In this document: piece after piece, positions 16,645 to 24,570 of the stretch
Layout: the number at the start of each line of letters is the position of its first letter
Position numbering within the stretch: position 1 is the stretch's first letter
DNA from: Lysobacter sp. ISL-50
GTDB lineage: Bacteria; Pseudomonadota; Gammaproteobacteria; Xanthomonadales; Xanthomonadaceae
Reading direction: 5' to 3'
Length of the DNA: 64,000 nt
Assembly (NCBI RefSeq): GCF_018612875.1
Contig: NZ_JAGGRI010000009.1
Span: forward strand, 1-64,000
Translations under genes and position numbers: made by a program
Notes under the pieces: model-generated
The model's database searches: none
What the model saw: the letters and a program-made list of their open reading frames with translations, nothing else
Told to the model about the DNA's origin: nothing

Positions 16645-17048
16645 CCCCGCCCCTGACCATCGCCACCTACATTCGGACCTCCACTCACAGCAGCGAGGGC
16701 GTGGCCCAGCAGATCCGGCTCACCAATCGCTTTCTCCGAACCCAGTTGGGAGTCACGTCCAGCACGATCTACTGCGACGATGGCTATTCCGGTGTGTCGC
16801 TGGAACGCCCCTCCTTGCAGTCGCTGCTGGCCGACGTCAAAGCCGGGCGCGTGGACACCATCGTGGTCTCGGCGCACGACCGACTGACCCGTGTGCACAC
16901 CCATCTGCTGAGCCTGCAGATGCATTTCGAGCAGGCGCGCGTGGCGCTGCTCGCGGCGACGCCTCTGCCGCGCGGCTATCTGGGCAACGTACGTCTTGCC
17001 GCATCCATCGCCAACCTTTTTGACGACGAACTCCCCCAGAGGAACTAG
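16641..17048 (+). CDS. serine recombinase catalytic-domain-only protein
   Basis: 135 aa, resolvase N-terminal domain only. YIRTST gives nucleophile Ser14 and Arg12; the later DDGYSGVSLERPSLQ and HDRLTR carry the other active-site residues. There is no DNA-binding domain after residue 120, so it is either a partner of the large recombinase or a relic. It is complete as an ORF with no frameshift in the next gene. Confidence 0.8.
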   Translation: MTPPLTIATYIRTSTHSSEGVAQQIRLTNRFLRTQLGVTSSTIYCDDGYSGVSLERPSLQSLLADVKAGRVDTIVVSAHDRLTRVHTHLLSLQMHFEQARVALLAATPLPRGYLGNVRLAASIANLFDDELPQRN

Positions 17049-17050
17049 CC

Positions 17051-17413
17051 ATGTCCACGCAGAGCAACCTTCGCGTCGCGGTGTACTGCCAGACCCTCGG
17101 GATGTCGCCTGACCTGATCACCGTCCAGCGCGTCACGATCTCCGAAGCACTACGGGACTGTTGCGACCTTCCGCCCGTCATCCGGGTGTACGCGGATGAT
17201 GGCCGCTGCCCGAACACGCAGGTCCGAGAGCAGTTTCAGACCATGCTACTCGATGTCGATGCCGGACTAATCGACTGCATCGCAGTCATGGGACGCGAGC
17301 GCCTGGCGGACCGCGACGAGGACTATCGGACACTCAAACGCTTCCTCGATAACCGCGGTGTCGCCGTCCTGCTCTGCGAGCAGGCACCCGCGCAGTTTGT
17401 GAGGGTGCCATGA
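17051..17413 (+). CDS. degenerate resolvase-domain protein lacking the catalytic serine
   Basis: 120 aa. The fold is that of a resolvase domain (RVAVYCQTLG strand; VYADDGRC in place of DDGGFSG; a LLDVDAGLIDCIAVMGRERL segment matching LLADIKHGKVDIIVAYKLDRL of the downstream enzyme). The nucleophile position of YTRVST is changed to YCQTLG, so it cannot attack DNA. It starts 2 bases after the upstream stop and overlaps the next gene by 4. Probably a regulatory or structural subunit. Confidence 0.7.
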   Translation: MSTQSNLRVAVYCQTLGMSPDLITVQRVTISEALRDCCDLPPVIRVYADDGRCPNTQVREQFQTMLLDVDAGLIDCIAVMGRERLADRDEDYRTLKRFLDNRGVAVLLCEQAPAQFVRVP

Positions 17414-18738
17414 CCCAGGCGAAACGGCAGCGCTGCGCGGTCTACACCCGTGTTTCAACCGACGAGGGATTATCCCAGGCCTACACGTCCATTGATGCCC
17501 AGCGCGACGCTGGCGAATCCTACATCGAAAGCCGGCGCAGCGAAGGCTGGGTTCAGGTCGGCGACTACTATGATGACGGCGGATTCTCCGGCGGCACCCT
17601 TGAACGACCGGCCATGCAGCGGTTGCTGGCCGACATCAAGCACGGCAAGGTCGATATCATCGTCGCTTACAAGCTGGACCGGCTCAGTCGCTCGCTGTTC
17701 GACTTCGCCGAGCTGGTCAAGCTGTTCGACACCCACAGCGTCACCTTCGTCTCGGTCACCCAGCACTTCAACACGACCGATGCGATGGGGCGAATGCTGC
17801 TCAATATCCTCCTGACGTTCGCCCAGTTCGAACGCGAATTGACCTCCGAGCGCATTCGGGACAAGTTCATTGCCAGCAAGCGCAAGGGGTTCTGGATGCA
17901 CGGCATCCCGCCCCTGGGCTACGACGTGGAAGACCGCCGCCTGGTGATCAACGAGGAAGAAGCCAAGCGGGTGCGCTGGGCGTTCCGCCGCTTCATCGAA
18001 ACCCGCTCGATACAGAAGGTGGCGGAGGATGCGAGGAAGCTTGGGCACAACAACAAGGTTTGGGTCAGCAAACAGGGGCGAAAAACTGGCGGGATGGTGC
18101 TCGGTAAGAGCGCGATACACAAGATTCTGCATACCCGGACCTATCTCGGTCTGTTGCAACACCGAGATATCGACTTCGAGAACACCCACCCACCGATCAT
18201 CGATGTCGACGTTTGGCGCGAAGCCCACCTGATTCTCTCGGACAACTCGGTCGGACGAGGCAACATGACTCGGGCCTCCGTGCCGTTCTTGCTGAAGGGG
18301 CTGGTCTTCGCCCCGAACGGCCGGGCCTTGATTCCTTGGCACACGACCAAGAGCAATGGTCGGCTGTACCGCTATTACCAGACCAGAGAGACGATGGAAC
18401 GCGGCCGACTGTCGGAATCGCCGCTGCCACGCCTGCCGGCTGCAGAACTGGAGGACATCGTGCTGCAACAACTGCGCTCGATCTTCAAGCGGCAGGATTT
18501 GTTGCAGGAAGTGGTCGCGGCCGCCATTGCCAAAGACCCCAGCTTAGACGAGGCGCGAGTCACCGTCGCGACCCGTCAGATTGACAGAATCTGGGACTCA
18601 CTATTCCCCGAGGAGCAATCGCAGTTGGTGCGGCAACTCATCGAGCGCGTCGTCGTGAAGCCCGACGCCATTGAGATTCGGCTACTTGCGCTAGGCGACG
18701 TGCCGGTCGTCCAGGAGCTATCCAAGGAGGACGCATGA
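17410..18738 (+). CDS. large serine recombinase (integrase)
   Basis: 442 aa. Catalytic domain 1-150 with YTRVST (Ser16), DDGGFSGGTLERPAMQRLL and KLDRLSRS; then the recombinase domain (PPLGYDVEDRRLVINEEEAK) and a beta-rich C-terminus. The usual CxxC zinc ribbon after LLKGL is replaced by FAPNGRAL, as in a subfamily of element recombinases. Likely the enzyme that moves this element in and out of its site. Confidence 0.92.
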   Translation: MTQAKRQRCAVYTRVSTDEGLSQAYTSIDAQRDAGESYIESRRSEGWVQVGDYYDDGGFSGGTLERPAMQRLLADIKHGKVDIIVAYKLDRLSRSLFDFAELVKLFDTHSVTFVSVTQHFNTTDAMGRMLLNILLTFAQFERELTSERIRDKFIASKRKGFWMHGIPPLGYDVEDRRLVINEEEAKRVRWAFRRFIETRSIQKVAEDARKLGHNNKVWVSKQGRKTGGMVLGKSAIHKILHTRTYLGLLQHRDIDFENTHPPIIDVDVWREAHLILSDNSVGRGNMTRASVPFLLKGLVFAPNGRALIPWHTTKSNGRLYRYYQTRETMERGRLSESPLPRLPAAELEDIVLQQLRSIFKRQDLLQEVVAAAIAKDPSLDEARVTVATRQIDRIWDSLFPEEQSQLVRQLIERVVVKPDAIEIRLLALGDVPVVQELSKEDA

Positions 18739-19187
18739 GTCCGCCGGTGATTCGTGTGGACGGAGATACCAGCGTCGTGCAAATCAGCAACGGCGATAGC
18801 GTGGTGCGGATTCCGATCCAGCTTCGACGCCGCTCGGGCAAGCGGCGGCTCCGACCCGCCAAGGTGCAATGTGCAGCGCTTTCATCGGAGCTCACCGCGC
18901 TGCAAGCAGCTCTGGCGCGCGGGTATCGATGGCGCGACATGCTCGACCATGGGGAAGTCGCCTCGACCAAGGACATCGCCGACAGCGGGAACATAGACCG
19001 GAGCTACGTGTCGCGAATGATCAACATGACGATGCTAACGCCCGAGATCATCGAGTCGATTTTGGACGACACCCTCCCCGACTTCACCCTGGCCGACATC
19101 GCTATCGCTCCGCCGGACCTGTGGGATGAACAACTGCGCAAGTTCCGATTGCGCAGAACATCGAACGGTTTGGTTCAAGACCCCTAA
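18735..19187 (+). CDS. ParB-type HTH accessory protein
   Basis: 150 aa, 4-base overlap with the recombinase. Basic segment PIQLRRRSGKRRLRPAKVQ then a helix-turn-helix STKDIADSGNIDRSYVSRMI, similar to the HTH of KorB/ParB-like proteins found downstream of element recombinases. Likely a directionality factor or regulator; role inferred. Confidence 0.7.
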   Translation: MSPPVIRVDGDTSVVQISNGDSVVRIPIQLRRRSGKRRLRPAKVQCAALSSELTALQAALARGYRWRDMLDHGEVASTKDIADSGNIDRSYVSRMINMTMLTPEIIESILDDTLPDFTLADIAIAPPDLWDEQLRKFRLRRTSNGLVQDP

Positions 19188-19226
19188 TCGCTTACTCTCG
19201 AACAGCCACGATAAGAAGGATAAGAC

Positions 19227-19853
19227 ATGCCAAACATCGCAACTATATTCAAGGCCGAGGTAGCGCGCCTGACGCGCAAAGAACTCAAGCTTCAGGTCGA
19301 GCCCCTGCGCAAGCAATTGACCGAACAACGCAAGATCATTGCCGCGCTACGCGCCGACGTTGCAAAGCTCCAGAAAGGCGCCTCAAAGAGCCAAAAAGCG
19401 GTCTCAGTTCAACACATTGACGATGCGCCGGCGACGCGCGCACGGTTCTCGGCCAGCGGCTTGTTGAAGTTGCGCACTCGTCTGGGCCTATCGCGCGAAG
19501 CATTTGCACCGTTGCTTGGTGCAAGCCCTCAGGCACTCGTCAACTGGGAGACCGGCGTCAATCGCCCCCGTGCCGAGTTTATAGAGAAGTTGACAATTGT
19601 ACGTGGCTTGAGCAAGCGAAAGGTTCAGGAGTTGCTTGAACAGCACGCGCCAAAGAACAACCCGAAGACCAATCGTAAAGCCACCGCTTCTAAGAGGCTG
19701 ACAAAGAAGGTTTCGACGAAGCGAACTTCGCCTAAGAATTACGCGAAGAAAGCCCAAAAAAAGGCAGCGAATCCTGCCACCCCAGCTAGGCGCGGCCGCC
19801 CCGCGAAAGGGAGCGTTCAAACGCCGGCGACAGCGCAAGCCCAAACCACGTAA
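19227..19853 (+). CDS. XRE regulator with histone-H1-like tail
   Basis: 208 aa. Residues 1-55 are a charged coiled coil; 72-125 an XRE helix-turn-helix (LRTRLGLSREAFAPLLGASP, WETGVNRPRAE); 135-208 a Lys/Ala/Pro/Thr-rich tail like bacterial H1/AlgP proteins. It should bind DNA both sequence-specifically and non-specifically, suiting a role as element repressor or nucleoid protein. A ribosome site AAGGA precedes ATG 19227 and the gene ends at a strong terminator. Confidence 0.8.
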   Translation: MPNIATIFKAEVARLTRKELKLQVEPLRKQLTEQRKIIAALRADVAKLQKGASKSQKAVSVQHIDDAPATRARFSASGLLKLRTRLGLSREAFAPLLGASPQALVNWETGVNRPRAEFIEKLTIVRGLSKRKVQELLEQHAPKNNPKTNRKATASKRLTKKVSTKRTSPKNYAKKAQKKAANPATPARRGRPAKGSVQTPATAQAQTT

Positions 19854-19873
19854 GCCGCCCACCCAACGCACAG

Positions 19874-19899
19874 AGTCCCGCCTACCGGCGGGACTTTTT
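19874..19899 (+). terminator. Rho-independent terminator of the recombinase operon
   Basis: AGTCCCGCC and GGCGGGACT form a perfect 9-bp stem with loop TACC, followed by a T-run. Confidence 0.9.
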
Positions 19900-19935
19900 C
19901 GCTTTCGATCACCAACAAACTTAACGTCGCGTAGG

Positions 19936-20003
19936 GACACCCCCAGCCCTAGAGTAAAGCCGAGCCGCGAAGCGGCTTCAGCAAAGTACTGCTGAAGGGT
20001 GTC
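19936..20003. repeat. attC-like nested hairpin 3 (possible element or cassette boundary)
   Basis: Core GCCGAGCCGCGAAGCGGCTT matches the cores at 27.45 and 28.87 kb almost exactly. A second stem CTTCAGCA/TGCTGAAG (19976-19997) and outer arms GACACCC/GGGTGTC (19936-20003) nest around it. The R' and R'' boxes of a real attC are poorly matched, so it may be a relative or relic. Confidence 0.4.
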
Positions 20004-20063
20004 TAAAGCAACTTGGGCGATTCAGTCCGAAACTGCGGTTGCGAGTCCGCCGAGTTCGTGAAG

Positions 20064-21044
20064 CTAGGCCCTCACCAAACCTAGCTCTCGCAATATTTTC
20101 CTGTAAGCCACCGATGCCAGATCTGCACCGAAGGACTGTTCGGTGTCGCTCGTCAGATCGATATACCTCGGCCGTTGCCCTTCCACGACAGTCAGGTCAT
20201 CGGTTTGCACCTTTTGCGAGAAGGCATTGACCTCCGCATCCGAGCCGAGCCTCAACGAGTTATCGAATCGGATCGGGTAAAACCAGACGCACTGGTCCTC
20301 GCCTACGGGAGAGGCGCAGTTGAAGATGGTAAACAGCCCATCCGGGAAGTAGATGTCCAGAACGGCGATAAACGGCGTGTGGATTCGATAGGCGCGGCGC
20401 CAGATGAAATCCTCCGGCGACGAATGGCCGATTGGATAGTTCCCCAGCGAGCTGCTGTATTCAAAACTGAACCCCCCGTCTAACGGCTCGACCCTGTACG
20501 TCGGCATGACCTCGGCGGTGCAATCGTTGAATGTCGCCCGATGCACGAATGGCAGGTGTGAGATATCCATGAAGCCTTCGACTTGGCGCCCGGCGGATGC
20601 GTTGACGTTTACCGGCGGCGCCACCACCAGCCGCTGGATTTCGCTCTCGCGCCCTGGCCCCAGATCATAGAAAGCTCCTGCTCCGAGACTGGTCCACAGC
20701 AGCCCGTGAGATTCGACGGTCGGATAGGAGCACAGATCGAACCGCTTCAGGTTCTGCACCTGAGGGTGAGCCGGAATTCTGGAACAGGCCCCCAGATGGG
20801 CGAATTGCAGACCGTGATAAGGGCACTGCAACCCGGCTTCACTCACGGCTCCTGCGGAAAGCATTTCGCCCCGATGCGGGCAGCGGTCGTCCGCCACCAC
20901 CACTTCGCCCTGAATTTTGTAGATCACCAGTGGCTTGCCGAGCAGCACGGCAGCCAGGGGCTTGCCTTCAGTCGTGGCGGCCTCGAGGTCCTGCAGTCTC
21001 GCAACCGGGTAGTAATGATCGGCGAGTTTCTCTGAGTAGCTCAT
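20064..21044 (-). CDS. Rieske non-heme iron oxygenase B
   Basis: 326 aa, the size of VanA/NdmA-type single-component oxygenases. [2Fe-2S] ligands: C55-x-H57 in CPHRG and C74-x2-H77 in CPYHG. Mononuclear iron: D160-x2-H163-x4-H168 in FMDISHLPFVH. This class inserts oxygen into, or demethylates, small aromatic or heterocyclic compounds using electrons from a separate reductase, which is not encoded nearby. Last gene of the minus-strand operon after the MFS gene. Related to, but distinct from, the copy at 23611. Confidence 0.9.
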   Translation of the reverse strand: MSYSEKLADHYYPVARLQDLEAATTEGKPLAAVLLGKPLVIYKIQGEVVVADDRCPHRGEMLSAGAVSEAGLQCPYHGLQFAHLGACSRIPAHPQVQNLKRFDLCSYPTVESHGLLWTSLGAGAFYDLGPGRESEIQRLVVAPPVNVNASAGRQVEGFMDISHLPFVHRATFNDCTAEVMPTYRVEPLDGGFSFEYSSSLGNYPIGHSSPEDFIWRRAYRIHTPFIAVLDIYFPDGLFTIFNCASPVGEDQCVWFYPIRFDNSLRLGSDAEVNAFSQKVQTDDLTVVEGQRPRYIDLTSDTEQSFGADLASVAYRKILRELGLVRA

Positions 21045-21137
21045 AAGTCCTCCGATTGCAGATCGTCGATGGCATTGCCGCGCTCTTGGTCACGCCACCG
21101 TGCTGCCGCCGCCGACGCTTCGAAACTTTGGGAAGGG

Positions 21138-22505
21138 TTAATTTGGTTCGCGCACCGCGCGATATCCGGGCAGATAAGTCCCCCACCACGCCTGTAGTAA
21201 CGACAAAACCACCATCAGCGCCATCGCACGCACTTCGCCGTAGCCCCCGCTTCCGCCGAGCCATCCGATGGTCGCGACCACCGCCACCGCGCCCAGCGCG
21301 CCGCTGACGCGCTGCACGATGTGGACCAACGTGGCCGCGCCGCCGATGTCCTTTCGATCCACCGCGGCATAAGCAGCCGTGGTGGCCGGGTTCGTCGTCC
21401 AGGCCGACCCGATGCCGCGGACGAACATGAGCGCCGCGGCGATGTCGGACGGCACGGCGATCAAGGCAAAGGGCGCCGTAGACACTGCCAGCATGGCGGC
21501 TCCAGCCAGGACGACGGGCCGGGGGCCGAAGCGGTCCACCAAGTTACCGGCGAGATACAGTGCGCAGGCCGTTCCTGATCCCATGAATACCAGCATCACG
21601 CCGATCTGCGAGTGGCTCATCTCGTGTCGTGCGTGGAAGTACAGCGGAAACAACAGCAGCCCCCCGAACACGTTAGCGCTGTTTGCCATGCCCAGCAGCG
21701 ACGACGCGCAGAACTGGCGATTCCCCATCAGCTCAAGCGCCAGGAGCGAAGACCTGCTCGTACGTGCAACCGCGACGAACAGAGCCAGGAGCACGGCGCT
21801 GCCGCCGATGGCCAGCCAACCGTTCCCCGAAGTCTGGCGGGAGGTGATCTCCGCCGCGCCGTACAGGGCCAATGGCAGCCCGGTCACGATGAGGACCAGC
21901 TGCCCTAGAGGAAGCCTGAGCCCATGCTGGGCGATGCCCCCGGGCATCACCTTCGCGGCCCACATCGCAGCGATCGCCCCCAGCGGCACGTTGATCCAGA
22001 ACAGCCACCGCCATGAGGCGACGTCGACCAACCAGCCGCCGATGCCCGGCCCGATCGCCGCGGCCAAGCTGATCAGGGTGCCGACGACTCCGAGGACGCG
22101 GCCCACCTGATCGCGCTCGACGCCTCCTATCAGGATGGCGTGCCCGGTCGGAAGCAGGATGCCGGCAGCCAGCCCTTGGACGATACGAGCGGCAATCAGC
22201 GTGTCGAGACTGGTCGCGAACGCGCAGCCGATCGACGCCCCAATGAAAGTCGCCAACGCGGCGCCCCAGACGCGCCCGTGCCCGAACCGGCCGCCGAACC
22301 ACGTCGAGGTCGGCAGCGAAACGGCGATGGCAATGAGATAGCTGGAAATAATCCACTGCGCGTCTTCAAGCGGCGCATTGAGGTCGGCTTGCACGGAGAT
22401 CAGGGCGAGACCGGCGAGGGTCGCGTCCAGCATCACCAGCATCCCGCCCATGCCGGAGACCAAACCGATGGACCACACGCGTCGCGGTATGCGGGTGGGA
22501 CTCAT
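21138..22505 (-). CDS. MFS transporter, DHA2 (EmrB/QacA) type
   Basis: 455 aa from ATG 22505, which overlaps the PuuD-like stop as ATGA; a GTG start at 22613 would add a hydrophilic leader read in another frame. Thirteen to fourteen hydrophobic segments. Motif A is WFGGRFGHGRVWG and motif C is the GTLISLAAAIGPGIGGWLVD segment, typical of proton-driven drug or metabolite exporters. Likely exports the substrate or product of the operon. Confidence 0.9.
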   Translation of the reverse strand: MSPTRIPRRVWSIGLVSGMGGMLVMLDATLAGLALISVQADLNAPLEDAQWIISSYLIAIAVSLPTSTWFGGRFGHGRVWGAALATFIGASIGCAFATSLDTLIAARIVQGLAAGILLPTGHAILIGGVERDQVGRVLGVVGTLISLAAAIGPGIGGWLVDVASWRWLFWINVPLGAIAAMWAAKVMPGGIAQHGLRLPLGQLVLIVTGLPLALYGAAEITSRQTSGNGWLAIGGSAVLLALFVAVARTSRSSLLALELMGNRQFCASSLLGMANSANVFGGLLLFPLYFHARHEMSHSQIGVMLVFMGSGTACALYLAGNLVDRFGPRPVVLAGAAMLAVSTAPFALIAVPSDIAAALMFVRGIGSAWTTNPATTAAYAAVDRKDIGGAATLVHIVQRVSGALGAVAVVATIGWLGGSGGYGEVRAMALMVVLSLLQAWWGTYLPGYRAVREPN

Positions 22506-23503
22506 GGCTCGGGTGTGCGCGAGATAATCCTTGCGGACGGCGAGCCGGCGGCCGCAGTGGTTGCCTCTGCCGTGGCTGGAAGATTGGCTTGGTGTTCGAT
22601 GACCACCAACCACGCCAATGCCAGCACCAGAGCGAACGCGGCAGCGACGCCGGCCCAGCGCAATCGCGTTGGCACAATGCCGTGGTTGCGGTGGACCATT
22701 TCGATTACATGGCGCGAGGCCACGCTGACGGCCAGCACGATGACGATAGTGGCGAATGTATGGCCATTGGCCTTGATGGCGCTCCCCATGTGACTGGAAA
22801 GCATCAGGAAGACGACCGCAGGCAGGAGAAACGAGTGCTGGTTGCGTCGATCCCAGTATTGCTTCCTCATCGGGTCGGGCTGCTCGCCGCGCATCACCGC
22901 AGCCATCGCCGCACGCGTCGCCGGATAGAGATTGCCGAGTATGTTGATCGATACGGTCGTTCCGAGCATCGCGCCGATCTGGATCATCGCACCGTGCTGC
23001 GAGTACCGGTCCGCGTAGAACGACGTCCAGGCCAGAACATGCAAGGCGCAGGCAAAGTAGTAGAGGGTCGTGCGATGCAGCGGGATACGGTTGATCGCTT
23101 CATTAATCAGCGGAGCGCCTATCAGCCCGGCCAGCGACAGGGCGATTGCCGCGCGGGACGACAGCGACGCGTCGGCGGGGTCGAGCAGGTAGACCTGGGG
23201 CTGCCGGTAATAGATCAGACTGAAAAGTAGCAGGCCGGTACCGAACAGCCAACGAATCAGATTGAACGACAAGACTAGCCCTTCCAGATCGGTGGCCTTC
23301 GGTCGAGTGACCCTTTCGGTTTGCCAGAACCCGAGGCTATGGGTGTCCCAGACCTCAAGATCGGCCGACGAGTCGAGCACTGAGCGGGCTCTGATCGCCA
23401 GTCTGCGCAGCCACAGCACGAAGCCCATCCAAGCGATCGCGGCGATCACATGCAGCCAACGCACGATGTCGGTCATGAAATCGATCAAGGCATCCATCAT
23501 CAT
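22502..23503 (-). CDS. PuuD-like membrane protein without cytochrome c domain
   Basis: 333 aa, about eight membrane helices, beginning MMMDALIDFMTDIVRWLHVI. The signature WDRRNQHSFLLPAVVFLMLS matches the urate hydroxylase PuuD membrane domain, with HGAMIQIGAMLG before it. It ends after a short Ala/Thr-rich tail with no CxxCH, whereas the homologue at 24560-25828 has one. It may form a complex with, or be a substrate-diverged copy of, that protein. Confidence 0.8.
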   Translation of the reverse strand: MMMDALIDFMTDIVRWLHVIAAIAWMGFVLWLRRLAIRARSVLDSSADLEVWDTHSLGFWQTERVTRPKATDLEGLVLSFNLIRWLFGTGLLLFSLIYYRQPQVYLLDPADASLSSRAAIALSLAGLIGAPLINEAINRIPLHRTTLYYFACALHVLAWTSFYADRYSQHGAMIQIGAMLGTTVSINILGNLYPATRAAMAAVMRGEQPDPMRKQYWDRRNQHSFLLPAVVFLMLSSHMGSAIKANGHTFATIVIVLAVSVASRHVIEMVHRNHGIVPTRLRWAGVAAAFALVLALAWLVVIEHQANLPATAEATTAAAGSPSARIISRTPEP

Positions 23504-23610
23504 GATCTACTCCGGATGATCTGCCAGCGTTCCATCCAGTGCGCCGTTGCCGTCCCACTTGGTTCGGCGTCGAGAGTTCGGTGGGGCTTCGCTGCGATTA
23601 GGAAGGCTGC

Positions 23611-24570
23611 TCATGCGGTGGCCAGCCCCATTTCTCGCAACAGGCGCCGGTAGTGAACGGATGCGAGATCCGCCGCGAAGGACGCTTCGCCGGACTTCAG
23701 CGGAAGATGGCGTGGCTGCTGGTTCTCCACCATCAGACGGTCTTCCGCGAAGATGCGCGCGTTGAAATCCTTGACCGCCTCGTCCGTGCCGAGCTCGAGG
23801 TCGAAACACACCGGAGAGAACAACACGGTGCGGTCGCTCGTCACCGGGCTGGCGCCGTTCAATATGTTCAGGCGCCCGTCGGGGAAGTGCACCGTCAGGT
23901 GAGCCAGATAGGGAAGGCGGACGTCGAAGCTACGACGCCAGACGAAGTCGTTCGCAGTCATTCCGCTGCCGACCGCGTAATTCGAGACCGTGCTGCAATA
24001 ATCGAAACGCAACCGACCTTCGTCGACCTGGACCGAATATGCAGGCACGGCCGCATTGGTGGGATCGGCAAAGGTCGTGGAATGCACGTGCGCGAAATGC
24101 GCCACGTCGATGAAGCCCTCCACTTGCCGGCCCGCACTGGCGGCGATCGGCACCGGGTCCGGCGCCACCTGGCGAAATGCGGGGTCGTCCCAATCGGGGC
24201 TCAGCTCCGGAAACGGCGGAGGCGAGGCCCCAAGACAGGTCCAGACCAGCCCGCAACGCTCCACCGCGGGATAAGTTGAGAGCTGGAACTGCCGGGATGG
24301 CGTCAGGTGTGGATGCGCCGGTATGTGAGTGCAGCGCCCCTCCTGCCCAAAGGCAAGGCCGTGGTAGGGGCAGATCAACATGCCCTCCCGATGCTGCCCC
24401 AGGCTGAGGCGGGTGCCACGGTGCGGGCAACGATCGGCGGCCACCACTATCTGCTGGCGAGCCCGGTACAGCACGAGATCGTTCTCCAACAGCGACGCAC
24501 AGACAGCGCGATCGTGCACGTCCTCGCTACGCGCTATCGGATACCAATACGGCAGCAGCTCAGTGTGCAT
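23611..24570 (-). CDS. Rieske non-heme iron oxygenase A
   Basis: 319 aa. [2Fe-2S] ligands C48-x-H50 (CPHRG) and C67-x2-H70 (CPYHG); mononuclear iron D155-x2-H158-x4-H163 (FIDVAHFAHVH). Its ATG lies inside the last codons of the PuuD-cytochrome c gene, 11-base overlap, so the two are translated together. Substrate unknown; the neighbours suggest a purine or another N-heterocycle. Confidence 0.9.
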   Translation of the reverse strand: MHTELLPYWYPIARSEDVHDRAVCASLLENDLVLYRARQQIVVAADRCPHRGTRLSLGQHREGMLICPYHGLAFGQEGRCTHIPAHPHLTPSRQFQLSTYPAVERCGLVWTCLGASPPPFPELSPDWDDPAFRQVAPDPVPIAASAGRQVEGFIDVAHFAHVHSTTFADPTNAAVPAYSVQVDEGRLRFDYCSTVSNYAVGSGMTANDFVWRRSFDVRLPYLAHLTVHFPDGRLNILNGASPVTSDRTVLFSPVCFDLELGTDEAVKDFNARIFAEDRLMVENQQPRHLPLKSGEASFAADLASVHYRRLLREMGLATA

